64,000 nucleotides of DNA, taken from assembly GCA_003142595.1 (NCBI GenBank), contig PLMU01000010.1, positions 34,412 to 98,411 of the forward strand, in the 5' to 3' direction. The DNA is from Phycisphaerales bacterium (GTDB lineage Bacteria; Planctomycetota; Phycisphaerae; Sedimentisphaerales; UBA12454). The translations under genes and the position numbers were made by a program. Below, in pieces: positions 42,913-52,763 of the stretch (positions within the stretch are counted from its first letter, which is position 1; every line of letters begins with the position of its first letter). The notes beneath the pieces were generated by a model. It was not told the DNA's origin and ran no database searches. It was given only the letters and a program-made list of their open reading frames with translations.

Positions 42913-45333
42913 ATGAAAGAGCTCATATCAGACCCTTTGAAATTTGCGTCTCTTGTAGCGCATCAGCTTAAAGGGCCTGTTGCATCAATTAGTACAATTC
43001 TTCAGACACTTCTTGGCGAATTTGCCGGGCCGATTACGCCAAAACAGAAAGACCTTCTGCAGCGGGCCATCGGACGATGCGATGAGACTTTGCTGGCAGT
43101 TCAACGACTGATTTCGATATCGAGATCGCTGGCCGACCCGACACTATTCAAGGGGCAGGTTGAGCTTTCATCGATTGTCCGCAAAGCAGCGGTAACATAT
43201 ATCGAATTATCGCGGGTGCATAATATCGCGCTGACGACGAAAATAGAAATCGAGCCGGCCTGGGCGATAACACACGAGGCGGCGATAACAGAAGTTCTCG
43301 AAGCACTGCTTTCAAATGCGATAAAATACACGCCAGATAACGGCAGAATTGAAATACGCTTGTTGTTTAACAAGCCGGGAGATGTTTACCAGATAAGGAT
43401 TGGCGATTCGGGGATTGGAATATCACAAGAGAATATCGAAAAAGTATTTCAGCCGTTTTACAGGACGGCTGGGGCGCACGAATCGTCGCGGCCGGGGACG
43501 GGACTGGGACTGGCGTTTGTAAGAGCGGTAGTTGACGCGGCGGGCGGGAATGTGCACGTAGAAAAATCGAATCTTGGCGGAGCGGAACTTGTAGTAAATC
43601 TTGCGGCTGCGAAAAAAATCGCGGCTGAAAAAGTTTCTGGAGATAAAAAAATGAAAAGGCCAATGAAAGTAGTGATAATTGGCGGAGTGGCGGCTGGGCC
43701 GAAAGTTGCCGCGAAAATAATGCGTCTTGACCCTGACGCAGATGTAACGATTGTCGAAAAGGGCAGGCTGCTGTCTTACGCGGGCTGCGGACTGCCTTAT
43801 TATATCGGCGGAACGGTCAAGGAGCAGAGCGAACTGATGAGCTCGCCGGCGGGAGTCGTGCGCGACCCGATATTCTTCCAGCAGGTAAAGAACATTCATC
43901 TTATGAATCAGACGGAGGCGATAGAAATAGACCGTAAAAATAAACAGGTGCTTGTAAAACATCTTGTAGATAATACCGAAGAACTTCTCGAATATGATAA
44001 ACTTGTTCTGGCGACCGGGTCGGTGCCGGTTATACCGAAAATCGAAGGAATAAAACTTGGGAATATATTTACGCTTTATGGCGTAACGGACGCGGAGGGC
44101 ATAAAGGCTGCACTTGAAAGAGGCAAGGCACGCGATGTTGTGATTGTCGGCGGGGGACTTATCGGAATCGAAATAACCGAGGCGCTGGTGAAGCGGGGCT
44201 GCCGGGTGACGATTATTGAAAGACTGCCGCATATTCTGCGAATCGTCGATACGGAAATGGCGATGCTGATTACAAATCATCTGGAGGCAAACGGAGTGCG
44301 GGTGCTGACAGAGACTGAGGCGATAAAGTTCGAGGGAAAGGAAAATGTAGAATCTGTGCAGACCAGCAAAGGCGTGTATCCGGCGGACCTTGTGATTATC
44401 GCGTCGGGGCATGTGCCGAATATAGCTTTGGCTAAAAGAGCGGGAATTGAAATCGGGCCAATCGGCGGCGTGAAAGTCAATGCGAAGATGCAGACGTCGG
44501 ACGCGGATATTTACGCGGCGGGCGATTGCGTTGAGAATACAGAGATGATTACGCAAAAGCCGATTTATATGCCGCTCGGTTCGACGGCCAATAAGCAGGG
44601 CAGAGTCGTGGCGGTGAATATCTGCGGCGGGAATGATTTGTTCGGGCCGATACTGGGGACGGTGGCGTGCAAGATTTTCGATTATAACGTCGCGATTACG
44701 GGCCTGAACGAGCAGAGAGCGAAACAGGCGGGATTCGATGTTGCAACGGTTCTTGTGCCGGCGCCGGACAGGGAACATTTTGTGCCGGGAGCGAATGTGA
44801 TAATGCTGAAACTTGTGGTTGATAAAAAGAGCCGCAGACTGCTGGGCGCTCAGGCGGTGGGGCCGGGCAATGGCGATAAACGAATCGATGTCGCGGCGAC
44901 GGCGATTACGGCGGGGATGACAGTTGAGCAGATTGCGGGACTTGATTTGTGCTATGCGCCGGCTTATGCACCGGTGATTGATAATATTATTACGGCGGCG
45001 AATGTCGCGCGGAATAAACTCGACGGGCTGATGGAAGGTGTCGGGCCAATGGATGTCTGGCGGATGATGCAGGAAAAGAAAGATTTTGTGCTGCTTGATG
45101 TGCGGACGCCGGCGGAGTATCAGCAGAAGCGGATGAGCGGGTCGACGTTTATACCGCTTGCGTCGCTGCGGTCGCGACATGCGGAGCTTGATAAGAATAA
45201 GCCGATTGTGGCGTTTTGCAATTATTCGCTACGGGGATATGAGGCGGCGATAATTTTAAAACATCAGGGCTTTAAAGATGTAAAGGTGCTCGACGGCGGA
45301 CTGGAGATGTGGCCGTATGAGAAATTGCAATAG
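42913..45333 (+). CDS. Histidine kinase / CoA-disulfide reductase-like / rhodanese fusion
   Basis: 806 aa with three modules. Residues 1-~240 are a soluble histidine kinase core: HisKA around H17 (LVAHQLKGPVASIST), N box ALLSNAIKYTPDNG, G1 IGDSGIGIS and G2 GTGLGLAFVRA. Residues 250-~700 are a CoA-disulfide-reductase-type flavoprotein: VVIIGGVAAGPKVAAKI (FAD), the redox-active C292 in LLSYAGCGLPYYIGG, VVIVGGGLIGIE (NAD), and ADIYAAGDCVE. The last ~100 residues are a rhodanese domain (FVLLDVRTPAEYQQKRMSG) with the loop cysteine C770 in FCNYSLRGYE. No membrane or sensor domain precedes the kinase. A strong internal Shine-Dalgarno and ATG at 43651 could give the oxidoreductase-rhodanese part alone. 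The stop directly abuts that of convergent carA. Confidence 0.85.
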   Translation: MKELISDPLKFASLVAHQLKGPVASISTILQTLLGEFAGPITPKQKDLLQRAIGRCDETLLAVQRLISISRSLADPTLFKGQVELSSIVRKAAVTYIELSRVHNIALTTKIEIEPAWAITHEAAITEVLEALLSNAIKYTPDNGRIEIRLLFNKPGDVYQIRIGDSGIGISQENIEKVFQPFYRTAGAHESSRPGTGLGLAFVRAVVDAAGGNVHVEKSNLGGAELVVNLAAAKKIAAEKVSGDKKMKRPMKVVIIGGVAAGPKVAAKIMRLDPDADVTIVEKGRLLSYAGCGLPYYIGGTVKEQSELMSSPAGVVRDPIFFQQVKNIHLMNQTEAIEIDRKNKQVLVKHLVDNTEELLEYDKLVLATGSVPVIPKIEGIKLGNIFTLYGVTDAEGIKAALERGKARDVVIVGGGLIGIEITEALVKRGCRVTIIERLPHILRIVDTEMAMLITNHLEANGVRVLTETEAIKFEGKENVESVQTSKGVYPADLVIIASGHVPNIALAKRAGIEIGPIGGVKVNAKMQTSDADIYAAGDCVENTEMITQKPIYMPLGSTANKQGRVVAVNICGGNDLFGPILGTVACKIFDYNVAITGLNEQRAKQAGFDVATVLVPAPDREHFVPGANVIMLKLVVDKKSRRLLGAQAVGPGNGDKRIDVAATAITAGMTVEQIAGLDLCYAPAYAPVIDNIITAANVARNKLDGLMEGVGPMDVWRMMQEKKDFVLLDVRTPAEYQQKRMSGSTFIPLASLRSRHAELDKNKPIVAFCNYSLRGYEAAIILKHQGFKDVKVLDGGLEMWPYEKLQ
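43639..43653 (+). promoter_or_regulatory. Internal ribosome binding site and start within the kinase fusion
   Basis: GGAG (43639-43642), 8 nt, then ATG 43651 (MKRPMKVVIIGG), exactly at the boundary between the kinase and the flavoprotein. It reads like the former start of a separate oxidoreductase gene. Confidence 0.55.
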
Positions 45334-46449
45334 CTATTTGGCTTTGTCCATCAGTTCGGTAAATTCGTCGAACAGGTAGTTCGAGTCGTGGGGGCCGGGC
45401 GAGGCTTCGGGGTGATACTGAACTGCAAATGCTGGGACGTTTTTGCAGCGGAAACCTTCGAGCGTGTTATCATTCAAATTCATATGAGTAATTTGCACAT
45501 CTTTGTCGAGGAGAGAATCGGGGTCGACGCAGAAGCCGTGGTTCTGGCTGGTAATTTCGATTTTTTCCGTGAGCAAATTTTTGACAGGATGGTTTGCGCC
45601 GTGATGACCGAATTTTAATTTAAAAGTTTTTCCGCCGACTGCGAGGCCCAGGAGCTGATGGCCAAGACAAATGCCGAATATCGGGACTTTGCCGAGAAGT
45701 TTACGGATTGTATCGATGGCGTAACTTATTGGTTCGGGGTCGCCGGGGCCGTTGCTGAGGAATAAGCCGTCGGGTTTGAGTTTTAGGATGTCCTGGGCGG
45801 TTGCTGAAGCGGGCACGACGGTTACTTTGCAGCCGTGCGAGACGAGCAGGCGAAGAATGTTCTGTTTTATGCCGCAGTCGAAGGCGACGACGTTGTATTT
45901 CGGCGGGGTTTTATGTAATTGTCCGAATTCGTTTTCGACGGGCTTGTCCCAGGTGTAGGTTTTTTTTGCGCAGACGTTTTTCACAATGTCGCGATTGAGA
46001 AGGCCGGGATATTCGTCGAGCTCTTTTTTAAGGGATTTTAGATTTGTGCCGTCGGTGCAGACGATTCCTTTTAATGCGCCTGCGCTGCGGAGGAGCATAA
46101 CCAATGCGCGTGTGTCGATATCCTCGATGGCGGGAATGTTATTTTTTTTCAGATATTCATCAAGCGAAAGACCATTTCGCCAATTGCTCGGAAATTGGCA
46201 GTTTTCCTTTACGACAAAACCGCTAAGATAAGGTTTGCCGGATTCGACATCGAGGGCGTTTGTGCCGTAATTGCCGATAAGGGGGTAAGTCATTGTGACA
46301 ATTTGCTCGTGATATGACGGGTCGGTAAGGATTTCCTGATAGCCGCTCATCGCGGTATTGAAAACGACCTCTCCGCACTTTCGGCCTTCGGCGCCGAAAG
46401 CAATGCCTTGAAAGCAGGTTCCATCTTCGAGCAGTAATATACCTTTCAC
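45334..46449 (-). CDS. carA: Carbamoyl-phosphate synthase small subunit
   Basis: Glutaminase subunit, supplies ammonia for carbamoyl phosphate in pyrimidine and arginine synthesis. 371 aa. The N-terminal CarA domain GILLLEDGTCFQGIAFGAEG ... NTAMSGYQEILTDPSYHEQIVTMTYPLIGNYG is followed by a class I amidotransferase: GICLGHQLLGLAVGG (Cys nucleophile) and FAVQYHPEASPGPHD (His/Glu). It lies 10 nt downstream of carB; the order carB-carA is the reverse of the common one. Confidence 0.96.
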   Translation of the reverse strand: MKGILLLEDGTCFQGIAFGAEGRKCGEVVFNTAMSGYQEILTDPSYHEQIVTMTYPLIGNYGTNALDVESGKPYLSGFVVKENCQFPSNWRNGLSLDEYLKKNNIPAIEDIDTRALVMLLRSAGALKGIVCTDGTNLKSLKKELDEYPGLLNRDIVKNVCAKKTYTWDKPVENEFGQLHKTPPKYNVVAFDCGIKQNILRLLVSHGCKVTVVPASATAQDILKLKPDGLFLSNGPGDPEPISYAIDTIRKLLGKVPIFGICLGHQLLGLAVGGKTFKLKFGHHGANHPVKNLLTEKIEITSQNHGFCVDPDSLLDKDVQITHMNLNDNTLEGFRCKNVPAFAVQYHPEASPGPHDSNYLFDEFTELMDKAK

Positions 46450-46459
46450 ATTTATTTCC

Positions 46460-49400
46460 TTACTTGTAATAAAGCTGTATCGGTTTTACTTCTATTTTTT
46501 TCTGTTTCATAGATTCAATGGCTTTTGTAACGGCCGCGGCGCCGCGAATTGTCGTAACGTAAGGGACGTTGCGGTCGAGGGCGCTTCTTCTTATCAGGAA
46601 CGAATCCTTTATCGTCTGTTTGCCGATGGTCGTGTTTATAATCATCGCGACCTGGTTATTTATAATCAAATCTACAATGTTTGGACGGCCTTCATTCATT
46701 TTCAATACGAATTCCGAAGGAATGTTGTTCTTAATCAGCTCAATGCAGGTGCCTTTTGTCGCGAAAAGTTTAAAACCCAACTGGTGGAGCTTTTTGGCGA
46801 TTTCGACGGCCTTGGACTTGTCAGTGTCTCTAACGCTGATAAAGATATTTCCTTTTGTCGGAAGAGAATTACCTGCGGCAATCTGAGATTTGGCGTAAGC
46901 GATGCCGAAATCATCTGAAAGGCCCATTACTTCGCCGGTCGAGAGCATTTCCGGGCCGAGCAGAGTATCGCAGCCGGGGAATTTCAAAAATGGGAAGACG
47001 GCTTCCTTGACGGAGAAATGATTGCGATGCATCTCTTCGGTAAAGCCAAGCTCCTGCAAAGTTTTACCAGCCATTACCTTTGCGGCAAGTTTGGCAAGCG
47101 GAACGCCAATTGCCTTGCTGACAAACGGAACCGTTCTTGAAGCTCGCGGATTGACTTCGAGGATGTAAATTTTGTCGTCCTTTACAGCGAACTGGACGTT
47201 CATCAGGCCTTTTACTTTTAATTCGAGCGCCAGCATTTTTGTCTGACGTTTCACTTCTTCGATTAATTTGGCGCTGAGCGAAAACGGCGGCAAAGAGCAG
47301 GCGCTGTCGCCGGAATGAATGCCGGCTTCTTCAATGTGCTCCATAATTCCGCCGATGACGACGATTTTGCCGTCGCTAATTGCATCAACATCAAGCTCCA
47401 TCGCGTCGCCGAGGAATTTATCAATCAATATCGGATGATGCTCCGAAACGGCGATAGCGTTTTCGACACAGGTTTTCAATTCTGATTCGTCGTGAACGAT
47501 TTGCATCGCTCTTCCGCCGAGAACAAACGACGGCCGAACAAGCAGAGGATAGCCGAGCTTTTTGGCGATTTTCACGGTCTGCTCGTAATTCATCGCGGTT
47601 CCGCTGGGCGGCTGATTGAGTTTAAGCTTTTCAACTATTTTATTAAACCGCTTGCGGTCTTCAGCGGCGTCGATGCTGTCGGGACTTGTGCCAATGATTT
47701 TAACGCCGGCCTCTTCGAGGGCATTTGCGAGCTTCAAAGGTGTTTGGCCGCCGAACTGAACGATAACGCCGTCAGGTTTTTCCTTATCGACGATGTTCAT
47801 TACGTCTTCGAAAGTCAACGGCTCAAAATATAATCTGTCGGACGTATCGTAATCGGTACTGACCGTTTCGGGATTGCAGTTTACCATTATGGATTCGATG
47901 CCGATTTCCTTCAGCGCGAAAGCGGCGTGGCAGCAGCAGTAGTCGAATTCAATTCCCTGGCCGATACGGTTCGGTCCGCCGCCGAGGATGATGACTTTTT
48001 TTCTATTTGTGGGGTTCGCTTCGCACTGCTGTTCGTAAGTGGAGTACAAATATGGCGTGTTGGCTTCGAATTCGGCGCCGCAGGTATCGACAATCTTGAA
48101 AACTGCGGAAATGCCGTCGGCAAGTCTTTGTTTTCTAAGCTGGGGCTCTGTAATATTTAATTTTGACGCGATATATTTATCGCTGAAGCCCAGTTTTTTC
48201 GCCTGCTTGAGATTTTTTACGCTCAATTTGCTTTCAAACTGAACGATTTGATTAATATTGTTCAAAAACCATGGGTCGATTTTCGTAAGGTCGTAAATTT
48301 CGTCGATAGAAAATTTTCTTCTCAGGGCCTCGGCGATATACCAGATTTTATCCCAGCGGCTTTTGCGAAGAATCTGTTTTAGTTTTTCATCGTCAATTGA
48401 CGAGTCGATGTGCTTTCTGTCGAGCGAATAGCGGTCGATTTCAAGAGAACGAATCGCCTTTTGAAAGGCCTCCTTGAAAGTTCTGCCGATTGCCATTGCT
48501 TCGCCGACGCTTTTCATCTGGACAGTAAGTTCCGAATTAGTAGCAGGAAATTTTTCAAATGTAAAACGCGGCCATTTGACGACGCAATAATCTATCGTCG
48601 GCTCAAAACAGGCAGGCGTCTTTTTTGTTATATCGTTCGGTATTTCGTCAAGTGTGTATCCGACGGCAAGCAGCGAAGCTATCTTGGCAATCGGAAAACC
48701 AGTTGCCTTTGAAGCAAGAGCCGAGCTTCGCGATACCCGCGGGTTCATTTCGATAACATACATTTTGCCGTTTTGCGGATTAATGGCGAACTGAATATTC
48801 GAGCCGCCGGTCTCAACGCCGATTGCTCTGATAATTTTCAGTGCCGCGTCGCGCATCGTCTGGTATTCTTTGTCGGTGAGTGTTTGAGCGGGGGCGACGG
48901 TAATGCTGTCGCCGGTGTGGATTCCCATCGGGTCGAGATTTTCTATCGAGCAGACAATCACGACATTGTCTTTTCTGTCGCGCATCACTTCCAGTTCGTA
49001 TTCTTTCCAGCCGATAACCGATTCTTCGACCAGCACCTGACCTTTTGGACTAAGGCTCAGACCCCAGTGGATGAATTCCTTATATTCTTCGGCGTTATAG
49101 GCGATGTTTCCGCCGGTTCCGCCGAGTGTGTAAGAGGGACGGATAATGGCGGGGAAGCCGATTTGCTCGACTATTTTCTGCGCCTGCTCCCAGGTCTGAG
49201 CGTAACCGCTTTTCGGCACGTCGAGACCGATATCAAGGATAATCTTTTTGAATCTGTCGCGCTCTTCAGCCTTTTTTATCGTGATGAGGTCTGCGCCGAT
49301 GAGTTTGACATTATATTTTTTCAGGATGCCGCTTTCAGCGAGGTCAACAGCGGCATTGAGGCCGGTTTGTCCGCCGAGAGTCGGGAGAAGGCAATCTGGT

Positions 49401-49645
49401 TTTTCCTTCTGAATGATTTTTTCAATAATCTCGGTCGTAATCGGCTCGATGTATGTCCGGTCGGCAAGCTCGGGGTCGGTCATAATCGTCGCGGGGTTGC
49501 TGTTTACGAGCACAACCTCGAAGCCTTCCTTTTTCAGGGCTTTGCAGGCCTGTGCGCCGGAATAATCGAACTCACAGCCCTGGCCTATCACGATAGGGCC
49601 GGAGCCTATTATCATTATTTTATGGATATCTGTACGTTTGGGCAT
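46460..49645 (-). CDS. carB: Carbamoyl-phosphate synthase large subunit
   Basis: 1061 aa. Two homologous ATP-grasp halves: the first opens [52 protein letters not shown], the second [61 protein letters not shown]. The C-terminal MGS-like allosteric domain begins near residue 930 ([36 protein letters not shown]). Located between nadE and carA in one run of minus-strand genes. Confidence 0.97.
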   Translation of the reverse strand: MPKRTDIHKIMIIGSGPIVIGQGCEFDYSGAQACKALKKEGFEVVLVNSNPATIMTDPELADRTYIEPITTEIIEKIIQKEKPDCLLPTLGGQTGLNAAVDLAESGILKKYNVKLIGADLITIKKAEERDRFKKIILDIGLDVPKSGYAQTWEQAQKIVEQIGFPAIIRPSYTLGGTGGNIAYNAEEYKEFIHWGLSLSPKGQVLVEESVIGWKEYELEVMRDRKDNVVIVCSIENLDPMGIHTGDSITVAPAQTLTDKEYQTMRDAALKIIRAIGVETGGSNIQFAINPQNGKMYVIEMNPRVSRSSALASKATGFPIAKIASLLAVGYTLDEIPNDITKKTPACFEPTIDYCVVKWPRFTFEKFPATNSELTVQMKSVGEAMAIGRTFKEAFQKAIRSLEIDRYSLDRKHIDSSIDDEKLKQILRKSRWDKIWYIAEALRRKFSIDEIYDLTKIDPWFLNNINQIVQFESKLSVKNLKQAKKLGFSDKYIASKLNITEPQLRKQRLADGISAVFKIVDTCGAEFEANTPYLYSTYEQQCEANPTNRKKVIILGGGPNRIGQGIEFDYCCCHAAFALKEIGIESIMVNCNPETVSTDYDTSDRLYFEPLTFEDVMNIVDKEKPDGVIVQFGGQTPLKLANALEEAGVKIIGTSPDSIDAAEDRKRFNKIVEKLKLNQPPSGTAMNYEQTVKIAKKLGYPLLVRPSFVLGGRAMQIVHDESELKTCVENAIAVSEHHPILIDKFLGDAMELDVDAISDGKIVVIGGIMEHIEEAGIHSGDSACSLPPFSLSAKLIEEVKRQTKMLALELKVKGLMNVQFAVKDDKIYILEVNPRASRTVPFVSKAIGVPLAKLAAKVMAGKTLQELGFTEEMHRNHFSVKEAVFPFLKFPGCDTLLGPEMLSTGEVMGLSDDFGIAYAKSQIAAGNSLPTKGNIFISVRDTDKSKAVEIAKKLHQLGFKLFATKGTCIELIKNNIPSEFVLKMNEGRPNIVDLIINNQVAMIINTTIGKQTIKDSFLIRRSALDRNVPYVTTIRGAAAVTKAIESMKQKKIEVKPIQLYYK

Positions 49646-49668
49646 TTTACATCCATGCTGCTGATTAA

Positions 49669-51300
49669 TTATTTTTTTTCGTTAATCTGCTGTCGATAAA
49701 GGTTAGTAATCGGCATTCTTCTGTCTCTTCCAAAGGCTTTTGGCGTAATTTTGACCCCAGGCGGACACTGACGCCGTTTATACTCGTTTTTGTCAACCAT
49801 TTCAATAACTTTTACTACCGTTTTAGCATCAAAACCCCGGGTAATAATTTCCGGCAGAGATTTTTCTTCTTCTATGTAGGCTTTTAAGATGCCGTCGAGA
49901 ATCTCATACTCAGGCAGCGAATCGCTGTCCTTTTGCCCGAAGCGAAGCTCGGCGGTGGGAATTCTTTTGATAACGCTTTGCGGAATAACGTCTTTGCCGC
50001 GCACTTTGTTAAAATAATCGCACAAATGATAGACGATGGTCTTCGGCACATCTTTTATGACCGCAAATCCGCCGGCGGTATCGCCATAAAGCGTGGAATA
50101 TCCGACAGCGGTTTCGCTCTTGTTGCCGGTTGTTAAGACAAGGTATCCGAACTGATTACTCATCGACATCAGGATAGTGCCGCGGATTCGGGCCTGGAGG
50201 TTTTCAAAGGCAAGGCCTTTATCGCTCCAGCCGGAGATTTTGCCAAGCTCCTGATTAAATCTCTGCAATACCTGCTCAACCGGTATGGTATGAAATTCAA
50301 TGCCGAGATTTTTAGCGACAAGCTCGGCATCGTTTATCGTTTCAGACGAATTAAATTTTGTCGGCATCGTAACGCCGACGACGTTTTCCCTGCCGAGTGC
50401 ATCTACGGCAATCGCTGCGGTCAGAGCCGAATCAATCCCGCCGCTTAAACCGATGAGGGTCTTTTTAAAACCGTTCTTTTTAATATAATCTCTTGTCCCC
50501 AGCACAAGGGCTTGATAGATTTCTTCGGTATCGTTGGTTTTAATCTCAAGAGGCTTTGCATTTTTCAGTCCATTGCCGTCAATATCCGCGATTAATAAAT
50601 CCTCATCGAATGCTTTTGCGCAGGCGATGGGATTGCCATCGGAGTTTACGAACATACTTCTGCCGTCGAAGACAAGTTCGTCCTGTCCGCCGACGATGTT
50701 GCAGTAAGCGACGGGGCAGGCGAAGGTTTTGGCGCAGGTTTCGAGGATGGTGAGCTTTTGATTAATTTTTCCTGCGTGGAAAGGCGAAGCGGAAATATTA
50801 ACGATAAGATTTTTTTCGGCAACAGAAAAGAGAAAATCCTTAAGCCATTGCAAATCCCAAATGTCTTCGCAAATTGTGCATACTACGGAGAGGTTATTAA
50901 TTTTAATTACGGCCGGCTCGGAACCTGCGGAGAAATATCTTTTTTCATCAAAGACGCCATAATTCGGCAGCAGGGACTTTTGGTAGGTTTTAATGATTCT
51001 GCCGGACTGAAGAATCGCCATCGAATTGAAGCAGTGGCCATTGTGGAACTCCGCGAAACCTATCATAATTGTAATATCAGGACAATCTTTAGCGATTTGT
51101 TCTACAGCTTTTTTATTTTCGGCAAGGAAATGCTTTTTCAGCAGCAAATCTTCGGGCGGATAGCCGCAGACGCACAGTTCCGGAAAGATAAGCAGGTCGA
51201 TTTTTGCCTGTTTTGCCAGTGAATACATCCGCGTGATTTTTTGGATATTTCCCGCAAAATCGCCGACTGTCGCGTTAATTTGTGCTAAACCTGTTTTCAA
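49669..51300 (-). CDS. nadE: Glutamine-dependent NAD+ synthase
   Basis: 543 aa. The N-terminal nitrilase-type glutaminase domain ([36 protein letters not shown] with catalytic Glu; [11 protein letters not shown] with the Cys) feeds ammonia to the C-terminal synthase. The synthase has the PP-loop ATP site [22 protein letters not shown] and the block [20 protein letters not shown]. It makes NAD+ from deamido-NAD+. The gene lies 42 nt downstream of gltD and 23 nt upstream of carB. Confidence 0.95.
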   Translation of the reverse strand: MKTGLAQINATVGDFAGNIQKITRMYSLAKQAKIDLLIFPELCVCGYPPEDLLLKKHFLAENKKAVEQIAKDCPDITIMIGFAEFHNGHCFNSMAILQSGRIIKTYQKSLLPNYGVFDEKRYFSAGSEPAVIKINNLSVVCTICEDIWDLQWLKDFLFSVAEKNLIVNISASPFHAGKINQKLTILETCAKTFACPVAYCNIVGGQDELVFDGRSMFVNSDGNPIACAKAFDEDLLIADIDGNGLKNAKPLEIKTNDTEEIYQALVLGTRDYIKKNGFKKTLIGLSGGIDSALTAAIAVDALGRENVVGVTMPTKFNSSETINDAELVAKNLGIEFHTIPVEQVLQRFNQELGKISGWSDKGLAFENLQARIRGTILMSMSNQFGYLVLTTGNKSETAVGYSTLYGDTAGGFAVIKDVPKTIVYHLCDYFNKVRGKDVIPQSVIKRIPTAELRFGQKDSDSLPEYEILDGILKAYIEEEKSLPEIITRGFDAKTVVKVIEMVDKNEYKRRQCPPGVKITPKAFGRDRRMPITNLYRQQINEKK

Positions 51301-51341
51301 CCCTAATTATTCTTTCAGTTTCGGGACATTCTACAGATTAT

Positions 51342-52763
51342 TTACTTTTTGTCCATAAGCCATTTATCAATTCTGTCGGCAGCTTTTCTGCCGGTGTCGA
51401 TGGCCTTTACAACCAGCGAAGCCCCCAGCGTAGAATCACCGGCGACAAATATATCTGGGACGCTGGTCTGGAAGTCATTGGCCGCGATATTGCCGTTGTC
51501 ATCGAGTCTCAGCTTGAGGCTTTGAACCAGGCCATCATATTTAACGTGCAAAAAGCCCAATGCCAGGATTACAAGGTCAGTTTTTATCGAAAACTCCGTG
51601 CCCGGGAGTTCTTTGATGTTCCAGCCGCGGGATGTTTTCACCCATTCGACCTGGCAGCCGTGCAATTCGCTTACGTTCGTTTCAGTGCCTGAAATTTTAG
51701 TCGTTTTGACCGCCCACATTCTCTCGCATCCTTCTTCGTGCGATGAAGAAGTTCTCATAGTGCGGGGCCAGGTCGGCCAGGGAGTATCGTCGGGCCTTGT
51801 ATCGGGAGGTTTGGGGAGAATTTCAAGCTGATAGATTTTTTTGGCGCCCTGTCTTCGAGCGGTGCCGACGCAATCGCTTCCGGTATCTCCGCCGCCGATT
51901 ACGATAACGGTTTTATCCTGAGCGGTGATAGTTTTGCCGCTGATTTGCTCGCCGCTGCAGATTTTATTCTGGCGGGCAAGATAATCCAGGGCAAAAATCA
52001 CATTTTCATAACCTCTTCCGGTAACGGCAAGGTCTCGCGGCTCGCCTGCACCCATCGTGATGCAGATACAATCGAACATTTTTTTAAGGTAATGCGCAGA
52101 TATATCTTTTTCGACCTCAACGCCGGTTCGAAATTCAACGCCTTCAGCGACAAGCTGGGCCAGTCTTCGGTCGATGATATGTTTTTCGAGTTTAAAATCA
52201 GGAATGCCGTATCGCAAAAGTCCGCCGATTTTTTCATTTTTCTCGAAAACGACAACGCTGTGCCCTGCGCGAGCAAGCTGCTGTGCTGTGGCCAGGCCGG
52301 CCGGTCCTGAACCGATAATAGCGATTTTTTTGCCGGTCTTCTGCTTTGCGATAACCGGTTTTATCCAGCCATTTTCGAAGCCTCGCTCGACAATCTGAAA
52401 TTCTATTTGTCTGATGAATACCGGCTCATCGTTTATCGCCAGCGTGCAGGCCGTTTCGCACGGAGCGGGACAGACGCGAGCGGTAATTTCCGGGAAATTA
52501 TTAGTCGAATGCAAAAGCTGGCAGGCCTTTTGCCACCGGCCTTTGTAAATCATATCGTTGAATTCTGGAATATTATTTCCCAAAGGACAACCGACGCCGT
52601 GACAAAACGGAATTCCGCAATCTATGCACCTTGCCGCCTGCTGAATGATGTCGTCCGGCGTGAGAGCAAGCTCGACTTCCTTATAATCGAGGATTCTCTT
52701 TTCAATCGGTCGATAGCCGGTTTTTTTTCGTTTATATTTTAAAAAGCCTTTTATTTCAGCCAT
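51342..52763 (-). CDS. gltD: Glutamate synthase (NADPH) small subunit
   Basis: 473 aa. The N-terminal 4Fe-4S cysteines (AARCIDCGIPFCHGVGCPLGNNIPEFND; ARVCPAPCETACTLAI) are followed by FAD- and NADPH-binding sites: IAIIGSGPAGLATAQQLARAGHSVVVFEKNEKIGGLLRYGIPDFKLEK and VIVIGGGDTGSDCVGTARRQGA. It passes electrons from NADPH to GltB. The start overlaps the gltB stop as TAATG, so the subunits are coupled. Confidence 0.96.
   Translation of the reverse strand: MAEIKGFLKYKRKKTGYRPIEKRILDYKEVELALTPDDIIQQAARCIDCGIPFCHGVGCPLGNNIPEFNDMIYKGRWQKACQLLHSTNNFPEITARVCPAPCETACTLAINDEPVFIRQIEFQIVERGFENGWIKPVIAKQKTGKKIAIIGSGPAGLATAQQLARAGHSVVVFEKNEKIGGLLRYGIPDFKLEKHIIDRRLAQLVAEGVEFRTGVEVEKDISAHYLKKMFDCICITMGAGEPRDLAVTGRGYENVIFALDYLARQNKICSGEQISGKTITAQDKTVIVIGGGDTGSDCVGTARRQGAKKIYQLEILPKPPDTRPDDTPWPTWPRTMRTSSSHEEGCERMWAVKTTKISGTETNVSELHGCQVEWVKTSRGWNIKELPGTEFSIKTDLVILALGFLHVKYDGLVQSLKLRLDDNGNIAANDFQTSVPDIFVAGDSTLGASLVVKAIDTGRKAADRIDKWLMDKK

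Noticed and set aside
43423-45180. 585-aa ORF on the minus strand opposite the kinase/oxidoreductase fusion
   Set aside because: His/Arg-rich composition with no domain; it mirrors the codon bias of the strongly supported plus-strand gene.
48773-49699. 308-aa ORF on the plus strand opposite carB
   Set aside because: Antisense shadow of carB; no recognisable motifs.
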